The position numbers and the translations under genes are program-made. A DNA stretch of 64,000 bases. It comes from Acidobacteriota bacterium. Lineage in GTDB: Bacteria > Acidobacteriota > Blastocatellia > Pyrinomonadales > Pyrinomonadaceae. The notes beneath the pieces are model-generated. The model made no database searches, was not told where the DNA came from, and saw only the letters and a program-made list of their open reading frames with translations. Below are positions 53,256-62,455 of this stretch, in pieces. The DNA lies in contig JAFDVK010000032.1 in NCBI GenBank assembly GCA_018269005.1, forward strand, positions 367,616 to 431,615, given 5' to 3'. Position 1 is the stretch's first letter. Each line of letters starts with the position of its first letter.

Positions 53256-54010
53256 TGCTCTGCCGCTCTCCGAAGAGCGACGATCTTTTCGGCACTCGTA
53301 GCTTTGATCGAATACTCCGCGTCAAGATCGGCACCGCCCATATAGACGCGTTCATTGCGGAACTGCATATCGCTTTCTCGTGTCACAAAACCGGTCGCGT
53401 GTATCTCTTTAACGCCGGTTCCTCGGATCACCTCGCTCACATTACCTTCACGAATTTCACCACAAGCCATGATCGTAATTCGTTCCGAAGCCCGCTCAAC
53501 AAGCTCCCGAATCAGTTCAACGCCTTTCTCTGCGACTGATTCTTGACCTGAGGTCAATACTCTATCGATGCCTATGTCAACAAGGGTTTCCATGGCTTCG
53601 AATGGGTCGCGCGTCATATCAAACGCCCTGTGAAACGTTACGGACATCGGGCGAGCTATCTCGACAAGTTCGCGAGTCCGCTCGCGATCGACCGTACCGT
53701 CCGCATTCAAAATACCGATCACAACGCCGTCAACACCAAGCATTTTCGCGAACTTCACGTCGCTCTTCATCACTTCGAACTCAGTGCCTGAATAGAGAAA
53801 ATCACCGCCGCGGGGACGAACTATGATATGCAGCTTGATACCAAGCATCGAGTGCGCGACCGCGATCGCTCCGAGGCTCGGAGTAGTCCCGCCTTCGACA
53901 AGGTTGTCGCAGAGTTCGACCCGGTCCGCACCGCCGATTTCCGCCGCAACGGCGGATTCGACCGAATCGACACATACTTCCAACAGCGGTATTCTCTTCG
54001 TGTTACACAT
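53252..54010 (-). CDS. cutC: CutC-family TIM-barrel protein
   Basis: The protein has 252 residues from the ATG at 54010. The CutC motifs are clear: LEVCVDSVESAVAAEIGGADRVELCDNLVEGGTTPS at the N-terminus (read in segments), HIIVRPRGGDFLYS, VTFHRAFDMTRDP and DRVLTSGQ. The family is named for copper homeostasis in E. coli, but that role is disputed and many members have none shown. Here it is embedded in an amino-sugar operon, overlapping the kinase gene and 32 bp from the hexosaminidase gene, which suggests a sugar-related role. Confidence 0.9.
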   Translation of the reverse strand: MCNTKRIPLLEVCVDSVESAVAAEIGGADRVELCDNLVEGGTTPSLGAIAVAHSMLGIKLHIIVRPRGGDFLYSGTEFEVMKSDVKFAKMLGVDGVVIGILNADGTVDRERTRELVEIARPMSVTFHRAFDMTRDPFEAMETLVDIGIDRVLTSGQESVAEKGVELIRELVERASERITIMACGEIREGNVSEVIRGTGVKEIHATGFVTRESDMQFRNERVYMGGADLDAEYSIKATSAEKIVALRRAAEQ

Positions 54011-54042
54011 CAAGCCTTCCCTTCACTCAAGTTCTCACAAGA

Positions 54043-56277
54043 TCACCGTACAATGATCTCGTCCGCAAATATCCACGATTCCCCGCCCGCACCGTTATGC
54101 CCTGCCGGCAGTTTCCCAAATCGCACAGCATTTACTCTTACATACCTCGCGGTGATCGACTTCGGCTGCTTGAATGTTATCGTTCGAATGGAAGTGTCCA
54201 TATCCATTGCATCCGCTCCCGTATCAATGGTCTTCAGCTCAACCCAAGTCTCCTTATCCTCCGAAGCGAACATGCTCACTCGTCTCGGCAGCACTATCCA
54301 AGAGTTGCTCTGTTGAAGAAAATTCACGGAGACAGAAGTGAATCTCCTCGGGCTGCCAAGGTCGATGACAGCATCCATGTCCGCGCCTTGCCACCCCACC
54401 CAAATACCGTCGTTATAGTCGCGGCTTCCGACTATCCCGTCTATTAGCGCCGCTTCACCTGCTTTGGCGTAGCGCGTGTCAATAGGATTCGCGTATTTGA
54501 CAGACCCTCCGATGGCAGCATTCGCGGTAAGGGCAAATTGTTTCGAAAGGTCAACCTGCCTGCCGTTACGGAATGGTGCAACTTTGATAAGGGCCGGCCG
54601 CGATACATCAAGCAAGTCCGTGAACGACCGGGATCTTAGCGAAGGTTCGCTGCCATCGGTCGTGTAACGAAACTTTATGTCCTTAAAGCCTTTGACGCCC
54701 GTTAATCGCCACGCCGCTATTGACGGCACCCGTGCGATTCCATATTCTGCCAAGGCCCTATCTTCCGGCCCATAGGCGATGCCGAGCAGATCCATGTATT
54801 CGTAATGCGCCGCCATTCGACGCCTGAGGTCGTCGAAACTACCGCCGTTGCCGGCCCAGGTCACCTCCGCAAAGGCCTGAAGCCGCGGATAGAGTTTCGA
54901 TTCTGCGTTTACCGGCGTCACATTCTCGGTCCAGAGCGGACATTCGGCACCGAGGACCAGATCTCGGTTCTCAAAATAACTTGGGATAGAAGTTAGGTCG
55001 GTAAAAAAAACTTCCTTGAGGGTCTTATTCTTTATCGGTGTGTCGAAATAGAACGGCCCCGCGACGATCACGCGATGCCCGCCGGCCAAGGCCTTGGCAG
55101 CTTCCGCATTTCCCCGCCAAACCTCAACGACGACGTTCCTGTCGGCACCGCCTTCTAGGATCTCGTCCCAACCGATCAGAGTTTTACCTTTTGATTCGAG
55201 ATATTGCTGAATTCGCCTGATAAAATAGCTTTGGAGTTCGTGCTCGTCCTTTAGGTTTTCCGATCTTATTCGCTGCTGGCACAGCGGACATTCCTTCCAG
55301 CGATCTTTCGGCACTTCGTCGCCGCCGATATGGATATAGGGCGACGGGAACAGCTCAATGACCTCGTCCAAGACATCCTTTAGAAAGTCGAACGTGTGCT
55401 CATTGCCCGCACAAAACACATCCTTGTGAACGCCCCATTCCGCCGTTACCTTTAGCGGCTTCTGGCGGCATGAATATTCGGGATATGCAGCCAGAGCGGC
55501 AACACTATGTCCGGGCATTTCGATCTCCGGGATCACCTGCACGTTTCTGACGCAAGCATATTCGACAACTTCGCGTATCTGCCGCTGTGTATAATAGCCG
55601 CCATACGTTGAACCGTCCGGCTCTTTACGCCACGCTCCGACAGCAATGAGCTTTGGATATTTTTTGATCTCGATGCGCCAACCCTGATCTTCGGTCAAGT
55701 GCCATCGAAACGTATTGATCTTGTAATACGACAGCAGATCGATCTGCCGTTTAATGAATTCAACGGGGAAAAAATGCCGCCCGACGTCCAGCATGTGTCC
55801 GCGATAAGCATATTCAGGCTTGTCGTTGATCACCACGGCAGGGATCGCGACGACTTCCCCTCTAGTACTCGGAAGGATCTGACGAAGGGTCTGCACTGCC
55901 CAGAAATGGCCCTTTGAATCGCTCGCTTCAATAACGACGCGGCTTTCGCTTACGGTAAGGCGATAGGCTTCGTCGCCCACAATGTTCGGGTCAAACCGAA
56001 ATTCGATCCTGTTGTTACCTGTCTTGTTTTTAGAGATCGAGATACCGGTTTGAGTTCTGATCGCATCCCGAAGATACTCTGCAATTTCTCTCGAACGGTC
56101 ATCGGCTGGAGAATCAATGGTCGTTGACCCGTCTAGCAAGAACACACCGACCACCGGCGTGATGCTTTGCGGTTTTGGAATAATGTCGTACTCGGCACCC
56201 AAGACTGTCGGCACTGCCGCAATGAACACGGCAGCTAACAAGACTGACATAATGCCAACGATCCTCGCGTCTATCAC
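54043..56277 (-). CDS. GH20 beta-N-acetylhexosaminidase with C-terminal F5/8C domain
   Basis: The protein has 744 residues. A signal peptide is seen at about 8-28. The GH20b-like N-terminal domain (about 30-155) precedes the catalytic (beta/alpha)8 barrel (about 157-500). The catalytic pair is D320-E321 in HIGGDEVPKD, and the RGHMLDVGRHFF and WHLTEDQGWR motifs are conserved. A chitobiase-C-like segment (about 550-600) and a discoidin/F5-8C carbohydrate-binding domain (about 620-740) complete it. It removes terminal GlcNAc or GalNAc from glycans by substrate-assisted catalysis. It starts with GTG at 56277, overlapping the amidohydrolase stop by 4 bp. Confidence 0.93.
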   Translation of the reverse strand: MIDARIVGIMSVLLAAVFIAAVPTVLGAEYDIIPKPQSITPVVGVFLLDGSTTIDSPADDRSREIAEYLRDAIRTQTGISISKNKTGNNRIEFRFDPNIVGDEAYRLTVSESRVVIEASDSKGHFWAVQTLRQILPSTRGEVVAIPAVVINDKPEYAYRGHMLDVGRHFFPVEFIKRQIDLLSYYKINTFRWHLTEDQGWRIEIKKYPKLIAVGAWRKEPDGSTYGGYYTQRQIREVVEYACVRNVQVIPEIEMPGHSVAALAAYPEYSCRQKPLKVTAEWGVHKDVFCAGNEHTFDFLKDVLDEVIELFPSPYIHIGGDEVPKDRWKECPLCQQRIRSENLKDEHELQSYFIRRIQQYLESKGKTLIGWDEILEGGADRNVVVEVWRGNAEAAKALAGGHRVIVAGPFYFDTPIKNKTLKEVFFTDLTSIPSYFENRDLVLGAECPLWTENVTPVNAESKLYPRLQAFAEVTWAGNGGSFDDLRRRMAAHYEYMDLLGIAYGPEDRALAEYGIARVPSIAAWRLTGVKGFKDIKFRYTTDGSEPSLRSRSFTDLLDVSRPALIKVAPFRNGRQVDLSKQFALTANAAIGGSVKYANPIDTRYAKAGEAALIDGIVGSRDYNDGIWVGWQGADMDAVIDLGSPRRFTSVSVNFLQQSNSWIVLPRRVSMFASEDKETWVELKTIDTGADAMDMDTSIRTITFKQPKSITARYVRVNAVRFGKLPAGHNGAGGESWIFADEIIVR

Positions 56278-57326
56278 CTTGCTTCCAGCAACCTCAGCGC
56301 ATTTTCTCTATAGAGCTTCTTAAGGACATCATCGGGTAGATCGATACCGTAGATCTGCCACCTGCCTTGACGCGAAGCATGCGAAGGATAATCAAAATAT
56401 TCGTCCCGCGTTTCGAGAAAGCGAAAATGCAGGCGATACATTTCGAGATCCGGGACAAGATCCGTTCCGAACACGATCCGATCCGCATATTTGAGGAAGA
56501 ATTCCCGTGATGTGTAAGGCTGGCGGCCAAGTTCCGCTGTTCGCGCACCGATATCGACGAAAAGATTTGGATTCACATCGAGGAGCCGCCCGACATACGC
56601 AAGGTCCTCTGACCTCTCGGCCAAGTGTGCGCATACGAATGTCGTCTTCGGATGTCGAGCAAAGATGCTGTCACGCTGAGCGAGCAGTTCGTCTTTCGAA
56701 AAATGAGAGCCGTAGAAACTCCAGTCCGGATGTGCGGCCAGTTCTTCATAGCGCTCATTGAAACGATCAATGGGGAAAAAGAACGCGTCAGGATCGGCCG
56801 TGTGAAACATCACGGGCATCCCGAGTTCACCGGCCTTTTCAAAGACCGGCGCAAGCCGCTCGTCATCTACGCGAAGCATTTCACCGCTCGCATCCTTAAG
56901 GGCTAAGCCAAGGTCTTTCCAAAACTTAATGCCGCGAAAGCCGGCATCCGTTAGGCGTTCGAGACGCTCGACACACCGCTCCCAGAATCCTTGCTCGTGC
57001 AGATCTGTCCAGTCGAACCAGGCGATCGTTTCAAATCGCGACGCCGAGGCGCTCTTGAATCTCCGGTGCGTCTCAAAAGCTTCGTCGCCCGTTCGCATCG
57101 TTATATTGACGATCCGCTCGATGTTGCACGCATCCATGATCCTCAACACCTCTGACGGATCTTGGGCGTCGAGGTGATTGTGATAGTCGATCGATGGAAA
57201 CTTCGACCGAGGGACCTCGTGCACAGGAACACGCAACCCGTGTTTCGGCGCAAAATCCGACAGCGGCAATTCCACGCGGGCCGAGGCCGTTACCATGTCA
57301 ATGAACTTATCTGTATTCTCAGCCAT
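56274..57326 (-). CDS. Amidohydrolase-2-family metal-dependent hydrolase
   Basis: The protein has 350 residues with no signal peptide, so it is cytoplasmic. The TIM-barrel metal motifs are DYHNHLDAQ (H-x-H), MFHTADP, FVCAHLAE and FGTDLVP (the Asp at the end of strand 8), as in the PF04909 family. Related proteins are lactonases or decarboxylases. In this operon it could be a deacetylase or a lactonase, but nothing in the sequence proves this. It overlaps the symporter gene by 8 bp and the hexosaminidase gene by 4 bp, so it is tightly coupled to both. Confidence 0.8.
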   Translation of the reverse strand: MAENTDKFIDMVTASARVELPLSDFAPKHGLRVPVHEVPRSKFPSIDYHNHLDAQDPSEVLRIMDACNIERIVNITMRTGDEAFETHRRFKSASASRFETIAWFDWTDLHEQGFWERCVERLERLTDAGFRGIKFWKDLGLALKDASGEMLRVDDERLAPVFEKAGELGMPVMFHTADPDAFFFPIDRFNERYEELAAHPDWSFYGSHFSKDELLAQRDSIFARHPKTTFVCAHLAERSEDLAYVGRLLDVNPNLFVDIGARTAELGRQPYTSREFFLKYADRIVFGTDLVPDLEMYRLHFRFLETRDEYFDYPSHASRQGRWQIYGIDLPDDVLKKLYRENALRLLEAR

Positions 57327-59157
57327 CTACCGCTTCATCGATCGCACCGCCGGAATCCGTCGCCCAGAGCCGTGAAACGACTCTCAATAGAGTTAAGCCG
57401 CTCACGATAAAAACGATCAGAAGCGCGAAACCATATTCCATTCTTCCATAGAGAAAGTTGCCGAGCGAAAACAGCGCCGACCACGTCATCGCACATCCGG
57501 AGACCCAGCCCAGCAACGCCATTGGAATGTTGTCGCCGTGCAAGCGAGCAGTTTCCTTCGAGACGCCCGCCTCTTTTCGGATCACTTCCCACCCAGGACC
57601 TGCGGGATGCACTTTCTTGTAAAAATCGATGAGCGTCTGTCGGTCGGTTTGCGGCGCAAAGTAAGCAGCTACGATCCAGCAGACGGTCGTTATGATGACT
57701 GTCAATATCAATTTCGGAGCGGATTCCATTGTGAGAATTCCCTCTTTGCCGAGGACGATAAAGCCTACCGAAACCACAAAGGAGCTGATCATTGCGACCA
57801 CCTCACACCACGCATTGATCCGCCACCAATACCAACGGAGCAGATACAACAATCCAGTTCCGGCGCCGACCTGAAGAATAATGTCGAAGGCATCTTTAGC
57901 GGAATCGAGCACGAACACGACCCCAGATGAGACAAAGAAGAGCATTATCGTGGCGAGCCGTCCCATCGCAACGTAATGTTTCTCCGTGCCGTCCTTTTTG
58001 ATGAATCGGCGATAGAAATCGTGTACGAGATACGATGCACCCCAGTTCAGATGCGTCAGGATCGTGGAAGAATTTGCCGCGACTAGTCCGCCGACCATCA
58101 ATCCGACGAAACCGATCGGCAGGAACTTGAGCATTGCCGGAAAGGCGATGTCATGATTTATCAAACTAGGATCGAGGTGCGGATACGCAGCTTGAATATC
58201 CGACAGCTGCGGATAAATGATGAGCGAACAGAGGCCGACGAGTATCCATGGCCAAGGCCGTAGAACGTAGTGTGCGAGGTTGAAAAAGAGTACGGCACCA
58301 AGCGAATCCTTTTCGGATTTTGACGCAAGCATTCTCTGGGCGATGTAGCTGCCGCCGCCGGGCTCAGCTCCCGGATACCAGACAGCCCACCATTGGACCG
58401 CGATCGGCATAATGAAAACAGCAACGGCGATCTCCCAGTTGTTGCTGAAATCCGGCAGAATGTTCAGATATTCGATGCCGCCCGGTCCTTTCATCGCCGA
58501 AACCTTCTCGACCATCCCGCTGAGCCCGCCGACCTGCGGCAAGGTAAGGGCAAAGTATGCGGCGGCAATGACGGCCGTCATCTTGATGAAGAACTGGATC
58601 ATGTCGATGACGAGAACGCCCCAAAGGCCGGAATGAGCGGCAAAAGCCACGTTCAAAAGTCCAACAACGAGCAGCGTCTGCCAGCGGTCGAGTCCAAAAA
58701 GCACTGCCGCGATCTTGCACGCGGCAAGGTTCACGGTAGCCATGATCAGGCAGTTGAAGAGCAGCCCCAAGTAAACCGCACGAAACCCGCGAACCGCTGC
58801 GGCCGCCGTTCCGGAATACCGTATCTCGTAGAACTCAAGATCCGTAAGAACACCCGAGCGTCTCCACAGACGAGCGTAAAAAAAGACCGTCGCAATACCC
58901 GTCAGAACAAACGCCCACCAAACCCAATTCCCCGCGACACCGTTGCGGCGAACAATGTCCGTTACAAGGTTCGGCGTGTCGCTGCTGAACGTCGTTGCGA
59001 CCATCGACAGTCCCGCAAGCCACCACGGCACGGATCGTCCAGAAGCAAAAAACTCCGAGGTATTCTTCGATGAGCGTTTGCTCACGAACAAGGCCGGCAC
59101 GAAACATATCGCGACCGCAACGATCGCGATGATCCAGTCAATTAGGGTTACTTGCAC
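57319..59157 (-). CDS. Sodium:solute symporter (SSS family), probable amino-sugar importer
   Basis: The protein has 612 residues and about thirteen or fourteen TM helices. It has the SSS fold (AGLSMVATTFSSDTPNLVTDIV in TM2, where sodium-coordinating Ser/Thr lie, and the GLMVGGLVAANSSTILTHLNWGASY motif in TM9). A GTG start at 59157 is preceded by GGGAGA. By position it would import the monosaccharide released by the hexosaminidase; substrate specificity is not readable from sequence. An aldolase gene lies 33 bp upstream. Confidence 0.88.
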   Translation of the reverse strand: MQVTLIDWIIAIVAVAICFVPALFVSKRSSKNTSEFFASGRSVPWWLAGLSMVATTFSSDTPNLVTDIVRRNGVAGNWVWWAFVLTGIATVFFYARLWRRSGVLTDLEFYEIRYSGTAAAAVRGFRAVYLGLLFNCLIMATVNLAACKIAAVLFGLDRWQTLLVVGLLNVAFAAHSGLWGVLVIDMIQFFIKMTAVIAAAYFALTLPQVGGLSGMVEKVSAMKGPGGIEYLNILPDFSNNWEIAVAVFIMPIAVQWWAVWYPGAEPGGGSYIAQRMLASKSEKDSLGAVLFFNLAHYVLRPWPWILVGLCSLIIYPQLSDIQAAYPHLDPSLINHDIAFPAMLKFLPIGFVGLMVGGLVAANSSTILTHLNWGASYLVHDFYRRFIKKDGTEKHYVAMGRLATIMLFFVSSGVVFVLDSAKDAFDIILQVGAGTGLLYLLRWYWWRINAWCEVVAMISSFVVSVGFIVLGKEGILTMESAPKLILTVIITTVCWIVAAYFAPQTDRQTLIDFYKKVHPAGPGWEVIRKEAGVSKETARLHGDNIPMALLGWVSGCAMTWSALFSLGNFLYGRMEYGFALLIVFIVSGLTLLRVVSRLWATDSGGAIDEAVDG

Positions 59158-59190
59158 AAAACGTTCTCCCGATCGAGTTTTCTAAAAATC

Positions 59191-60027
59191 TTACACGAGC
59201 TGACAAACGCGAATCTTCGAAGCTGAAACTTTTTGTACGGCCATGATCGCCGGCGCGAAGGTCCGCCGCAGATCGATGTCATCGCTTGCAAGGAGCGAAT
59301 CTTTTACCGCAAGGGTGAATGCATTTTTCAGTTCGGTGCCGAAATTGATCTTAGCGATCCCGCTTCGTATCGCCTCACGCATCAGCTCGTCCGGGACGCC
59401 TGAGCCGCCGTGGAGCACGAGCGAGACCTCACCGACTGCCTCACGTATCTCCCGTAGCCGTGGAAGATCAAGCTTTACCTCACCCTTGTAAAAGCCGTGT
59501 GCCGTTCCGATCGCCACCGCGAGAGCATCAACGCCTGTGCTTTCGACGAATGTCTTCGCATCCTCCGGCCGCGTGAAGAAATCCGAGATATTTTCGTTGT
59601 CGGCATTCTGCGTAACGTGCCCCAATTCCCCTTCGACCGAGATTCCGACCCTGTGCGCAGCCTCGACAACGCGGGACGTTAGCTCAATATTCTCCTCGAA
59701 CGACAGTTTTGAACCATCGATCATTACAGATGAATATCCGGCTTCAATGCATCGCTTCGCGAGTTCGAAGCTTCCGCCGTGGTCAAGGTGCAGGGCTACA
59801 GGATGGGACATCTCGGCGGCGGCGGCACCTGCCATCGCGACTATCATCTCGATGCCGAGATAGTTGATCGTTGATTCCGTCGTCTGCAGGATGATCGAGG
59901 CCGCGCATTCATTTGCAGCGTTAATGTGTGCCCGCAGAGTCTCCGCATTATAAAAATTCAGAGCGGCAACGGCACGACCATTTGCCCGTGCATCATCGAG
60001 AATATTTCGGCTTGGAGTAAGCTGCAT
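59191..60027 (-). CDS. Class II fructose/tagatose-bisphosphate aldolase (GatY/KbaY family)
   Basis: The protein has 278 residues from the ATG at 60027 (a GTG at 60036 is the alternative). The class II aldolase motifs are LHLDHGGS (catalytic Asp and Zn His), SVEGELGHV, AIGTAHGFYKGE (Zn His) and LHGGSGVPDE (Zn His). The size and sequence style fit KbaY/GatY rather than long FbaA. It cleaves tagatose-1,6-bisphosphate (or fructose-1,6-bisphosphate) to glyceraldehyde-3-phosphate and DHAP. In the context of AgaS and a tagatose-6-P-type kinase the tagatose reading is favoured. Confidence 0.88.
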   Translation of the reverse strand: MQLTPSRNILDDARANGRAVAALNFYNAETLRAHINAANECAASIILQTTESTINYLGIEMIVAMAGAAAAEMSHPVALHLDHGGSFELAKRCIEAGYSSVMIDGSKLSFEENIELTSRVVEAAHRVGISVEGELGHVTQNADNENISDFFTRPEDAKTFVESTGVDALAVAIGTAHGFYKGEVKLDLPRLREIREAVGEVSLVLHGGSGVPDELMREAIRSGIAKINFGTELKNAFTLAVKDSLLASDDIDLRRTFAPAIMAVQKVSASKIRVCQLV

Positions 60028-60060
60028 TAGTTCCACTCAATGGGTTCGGCGGCTAAAATC

Positions 60061-61002
60061 CTATGTACGCAGTGCCGCGTACATCAAGAACCTTTCAAGT
60101 TCTTCTCGATCAGCCTGGCCGTCCGTTCCGCCGGGCCTCGACGCCGAAAATGCACCGCAAGCGTTGCCGATCTTAAGACACGTTTTAAGGTCGGACCCTT
60201 CAAGAAACGCGTGAACAAACCCGGCAGCGAAAGAATCACCTGCACCGGTCGAGTCGACTGCATCGATCTTGAAGCCTTCGACGCGTTCGATTTCATTGTC
60301 CCTAAATCCGATCGCGCCTTTTGCACCGAGCTTGATCGCGACGGTCGGAGACAGTCCATTCAAGTATCGTCCGGCTTCTTCTATGTCGCCGGTATCCGCC
60401 AAGAGCTTTGCTTCGTCCTCGTTCAGAAACAAAATGTCGGCATGGCGGCAGACCTCCAACACCTTTTCGTCGCGGCCTTGATCAGGATCCGAATTCGGGT
60501 CAAAAGAGGTCGTAGCTCCCGCAGCTTTGGCCGAGTCGAGCAAATATGGAAAATCAGACTGCAAAGCTTTCTGCAGATAGTAGGAGGTCAAATGTAGGTG
60601 TCGATTGTCTTGGAATATGTTCGCGGGAACTTCTGTAAGTGAGAGCTCGGCGATCGCCCCTAGAAAGGTTACCATTGAGCGATCCTCTGCAGTACTTATA
60701 ACGACAGTGACACCGGTCTTTGACTGAACATCGATCTCTATATGATCGGTCGCGATTCCCCGCTGGACGAGAGATTCGAGACAAAAATGGCCAAAATCGT
60801 CATTCCCGATCCGGCTCACGAAGGTTACGCTGTGGCCGAGACGCGCTATCCCGCAAGCGAAGATGGCCGACGCGCTCCCCAGCGCAATGTTGAAGTCGGC
60901 GGCAAGAACTTCGGTGCCCAAAACGGGCCCCGTGTTCACGCCCGAAGCGATGAGGTCCACGTTCAACTCACCGATAACGACGATGTCATTGGATTTCGCC
61001 AC
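60061..61002 (-). CDS. PfkB-family (ribokinase-type) sugar kinase
   Basis: The protein has 313 residues. The N-terminal GELNVDLIASG and GSASAIFACGIARLG substrate-site region and the C-terminal DSTGAGDSFAAGFVHAFLEG motif identify the family. The substrate is unassigned; as first gene of the operon, it might be the N-acetylgalactosamine or galactosamine kinase, a role filled by unrelated ROK-family kinases in some known pathways. That is a guess from context. A divergent AgaS gene begins 151 bp away. Confidence 0.85.
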   Translation of the reverse strand: MAKSNDIVVIGELNVDLIASGVNTGPVLGTEVLAADFNIALGSASAIFACGIARLGHSVTFVSRIGNDDFGHFCLESLVQRGIATDHIEIDVQSKTGVTVVISTAEDRSMVTFLGAIAELSLTEVPANIFQDNRHLHLTSYYLQKALQSDFPYLLDSAKAAGATTSFDPNSDPDQGRDEKVLEVCRHADILFLNEDEAKLLADTGDIEEAGRYLNGLSPTVAIKLGAKGAIGFRDNEIERVEGFKIDAVDSTGAGDSFAAGFVHAFLEGSDLKTCLKIGNACGAFSASRPGGTDGQADREELERFLMYAALRT

Positions 61003-61068
61003 AGCTGTCTCCCCGTCTGTGTCTGGTTTTAGTTACATCACTTTCGGCAAATCGGAAAAGCGTAATAT

Positions 61069-61096
61069 ATTATAGAAACTTGACGCGAACAAGCAA
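61069..61096 (-). promoter_or_regulatory. Probable promoter of the hexosamine operon
   Basis: On the minus strand TTGCTT (61096-61091), a 16-bp spacer and a perfect TATAAT (61074-61069) lie about 67 bp before the ATG of the first gene (60061-61002). The -35 is weak. Confidence 0.5.
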
Positions 61097-61153
61097 TTCG
61101 GCGACACGAACTTTTTTACGGAAGTGTGCTCGGCAGCCGCACGAACTTGGCTA

Positions 61154-62344
61154 ATGATAAATGCATCGCCCGACCAACTGACGCTCGACGAGATCCTTCA
61201 GCTTTCGCCCTCTGCGAAGGCTTCTTTCGGATTGGAGTTCACGCCGTCCGAGATCGCGCAGCAGCCCGAGACATGGCTCGAAACTCTCGGCATTGTGAAG
61301 ACAATGCGGTCGGAGATCGTAAGCTTTTTGGATACTTGCAGCCCGACATCGGTCACGCTTATCGGTGCAGGCACTTCGGACTATATCGGCAGAGCCGTCG
61401 CACCCCTTCTGAGAAGCATCTGGAAGATCCCCGCTCAAGCCGTACCTAGTACAGATCTGCTCACAGAGATGAAGGCGATGCTTGAGTCGGAAAGAGTCGA
61501 GTCTCGTCCCTTGTGGATATCATTTTCGCGTTCCGGTGATAGTTTCGAAGGCGTAAAGGTGCTTGAGGCCGCAATTGATCGTTATCCGCAGATCGCGCAT
61601 TTAATTGTAACGTGCAGCAAAGACGGCAAAATGGCGAGTGAGTTTGCTATCGGCAAGCTTAATGTCTTATGCATCGTGCTTGATGACAAAACGAACGATC
61701 GCGGGCTTGCCATGACCAGCTCTTTTACGAACATGGTCCTTGCGGGCCAATGCCTTGCCCAAATCCAAGACCTAGCCGATTTTGAGGGCGTAGTTTCAAG
61801 GATATCCGCGATCGCGGCAGAGCACCTTGGCGAGTTTGCCGACATCGGACGTAAGATCGCTGCTGAACGTTTCGAACGGATCTGCTTTCTTGGCAGCGGA
61901 CCGCTAAGATCGGTCGCCGATGAGAGCTCTCTAAAGGTGCTCGAACTGTCCGGCGGGTTTCACTCGACTATGTCGGAATCATTTTTGGGCCTTCGGCATG
62001 GCCCGCTCTCTTGGCTGAACAAGGATTCGCTCGTAGTGGGCTTCGTCTCAAACGACGCAGGAAAGCAGAAGATCGAACTCGGCCTTTTGGAGGAAGTTCG
62101 GACAAAAGCAGCGGCCGGTTCTATACTTGCTATCGGCCCGGATTCACTTGACCTGAACTCGATCGCCGACACCACGATAGCGCTTCCCCTTTCAACTCTC
62201 GCCGATGATTACCTGGCTCTACCCTATGTACTTTTCGCTCAATGCCTCGGCCTCTATTCATCGCTTACGCTCGGATTGAAACCTGACGCTCCAAGTTCCG
62301 ACGGCAAGATCCGGCGCGTCGTCTCAGACATCAAGATCGCGTAG
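61154..62344 (+). CDS. agaS: SIS-domain sugar isomerase/deaminase, AgaS type
   Basis: The protein has 396 residues from the ATG at 61154 (a GTG at 61124 is the alternative). Two SIS domains (about 50-200 and 225-380) are seen, with sugar-phosphate-binding serines in FSRSGDSFEG and the diagnostic ESFLGLRHGPLSWL motif. AgaS converts galactosamine-6-phosphate to tagatose-6-phosphate and ammonia. Its divergent position beside the kinase-aldolase operon strengthens the assignment. It could instead be a GlcN6P deaminase. Confidence 0.82.
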   Translation: MINASPDQLTLDEILQLSPSAKASFGLEFTPSEIAQQPETWLETLGIVKTMRSEIVSFLDTCSPTSVTLIGAGTSDYIGRAVAPLLRSIWKIPAQAVPSTDLLTEMKAMLESERVESRPLWISFSRSGDSFEGVKVLEAAIDRYPQIAHLIVTCSKDGKMASEFAIGKLNVLCIVLDDKTNDRGLAMTSSFTNMVLAGQCLAQIQDLADFEGVVSRISAIAAEHLGEFADIGRKIAAERFERICFLGSGPLRSVADESSLKVLELSGGFHSTMSESFLGLRHGPLSWLNKDSLVVGFVSNDAGKQKIELGLLEEVRTKAAAGSILAIGPDSLDLNSIADTTIALPLSTLADDYLALPYVLFAQCLGLYSSLTLGLKPDAPSSDGKIRRVVSDIKIA

Positions 62345-62455
62345 CGTAAACGGTCTTTTCTTTTGGAATTCTCCGCCGCGCTTCATCTGCCCGCTGTCTC
62401 ACAGATACTTATATCGCTGGCTCTATCTTATGTTGATGCTATTATTGACTTGAAT

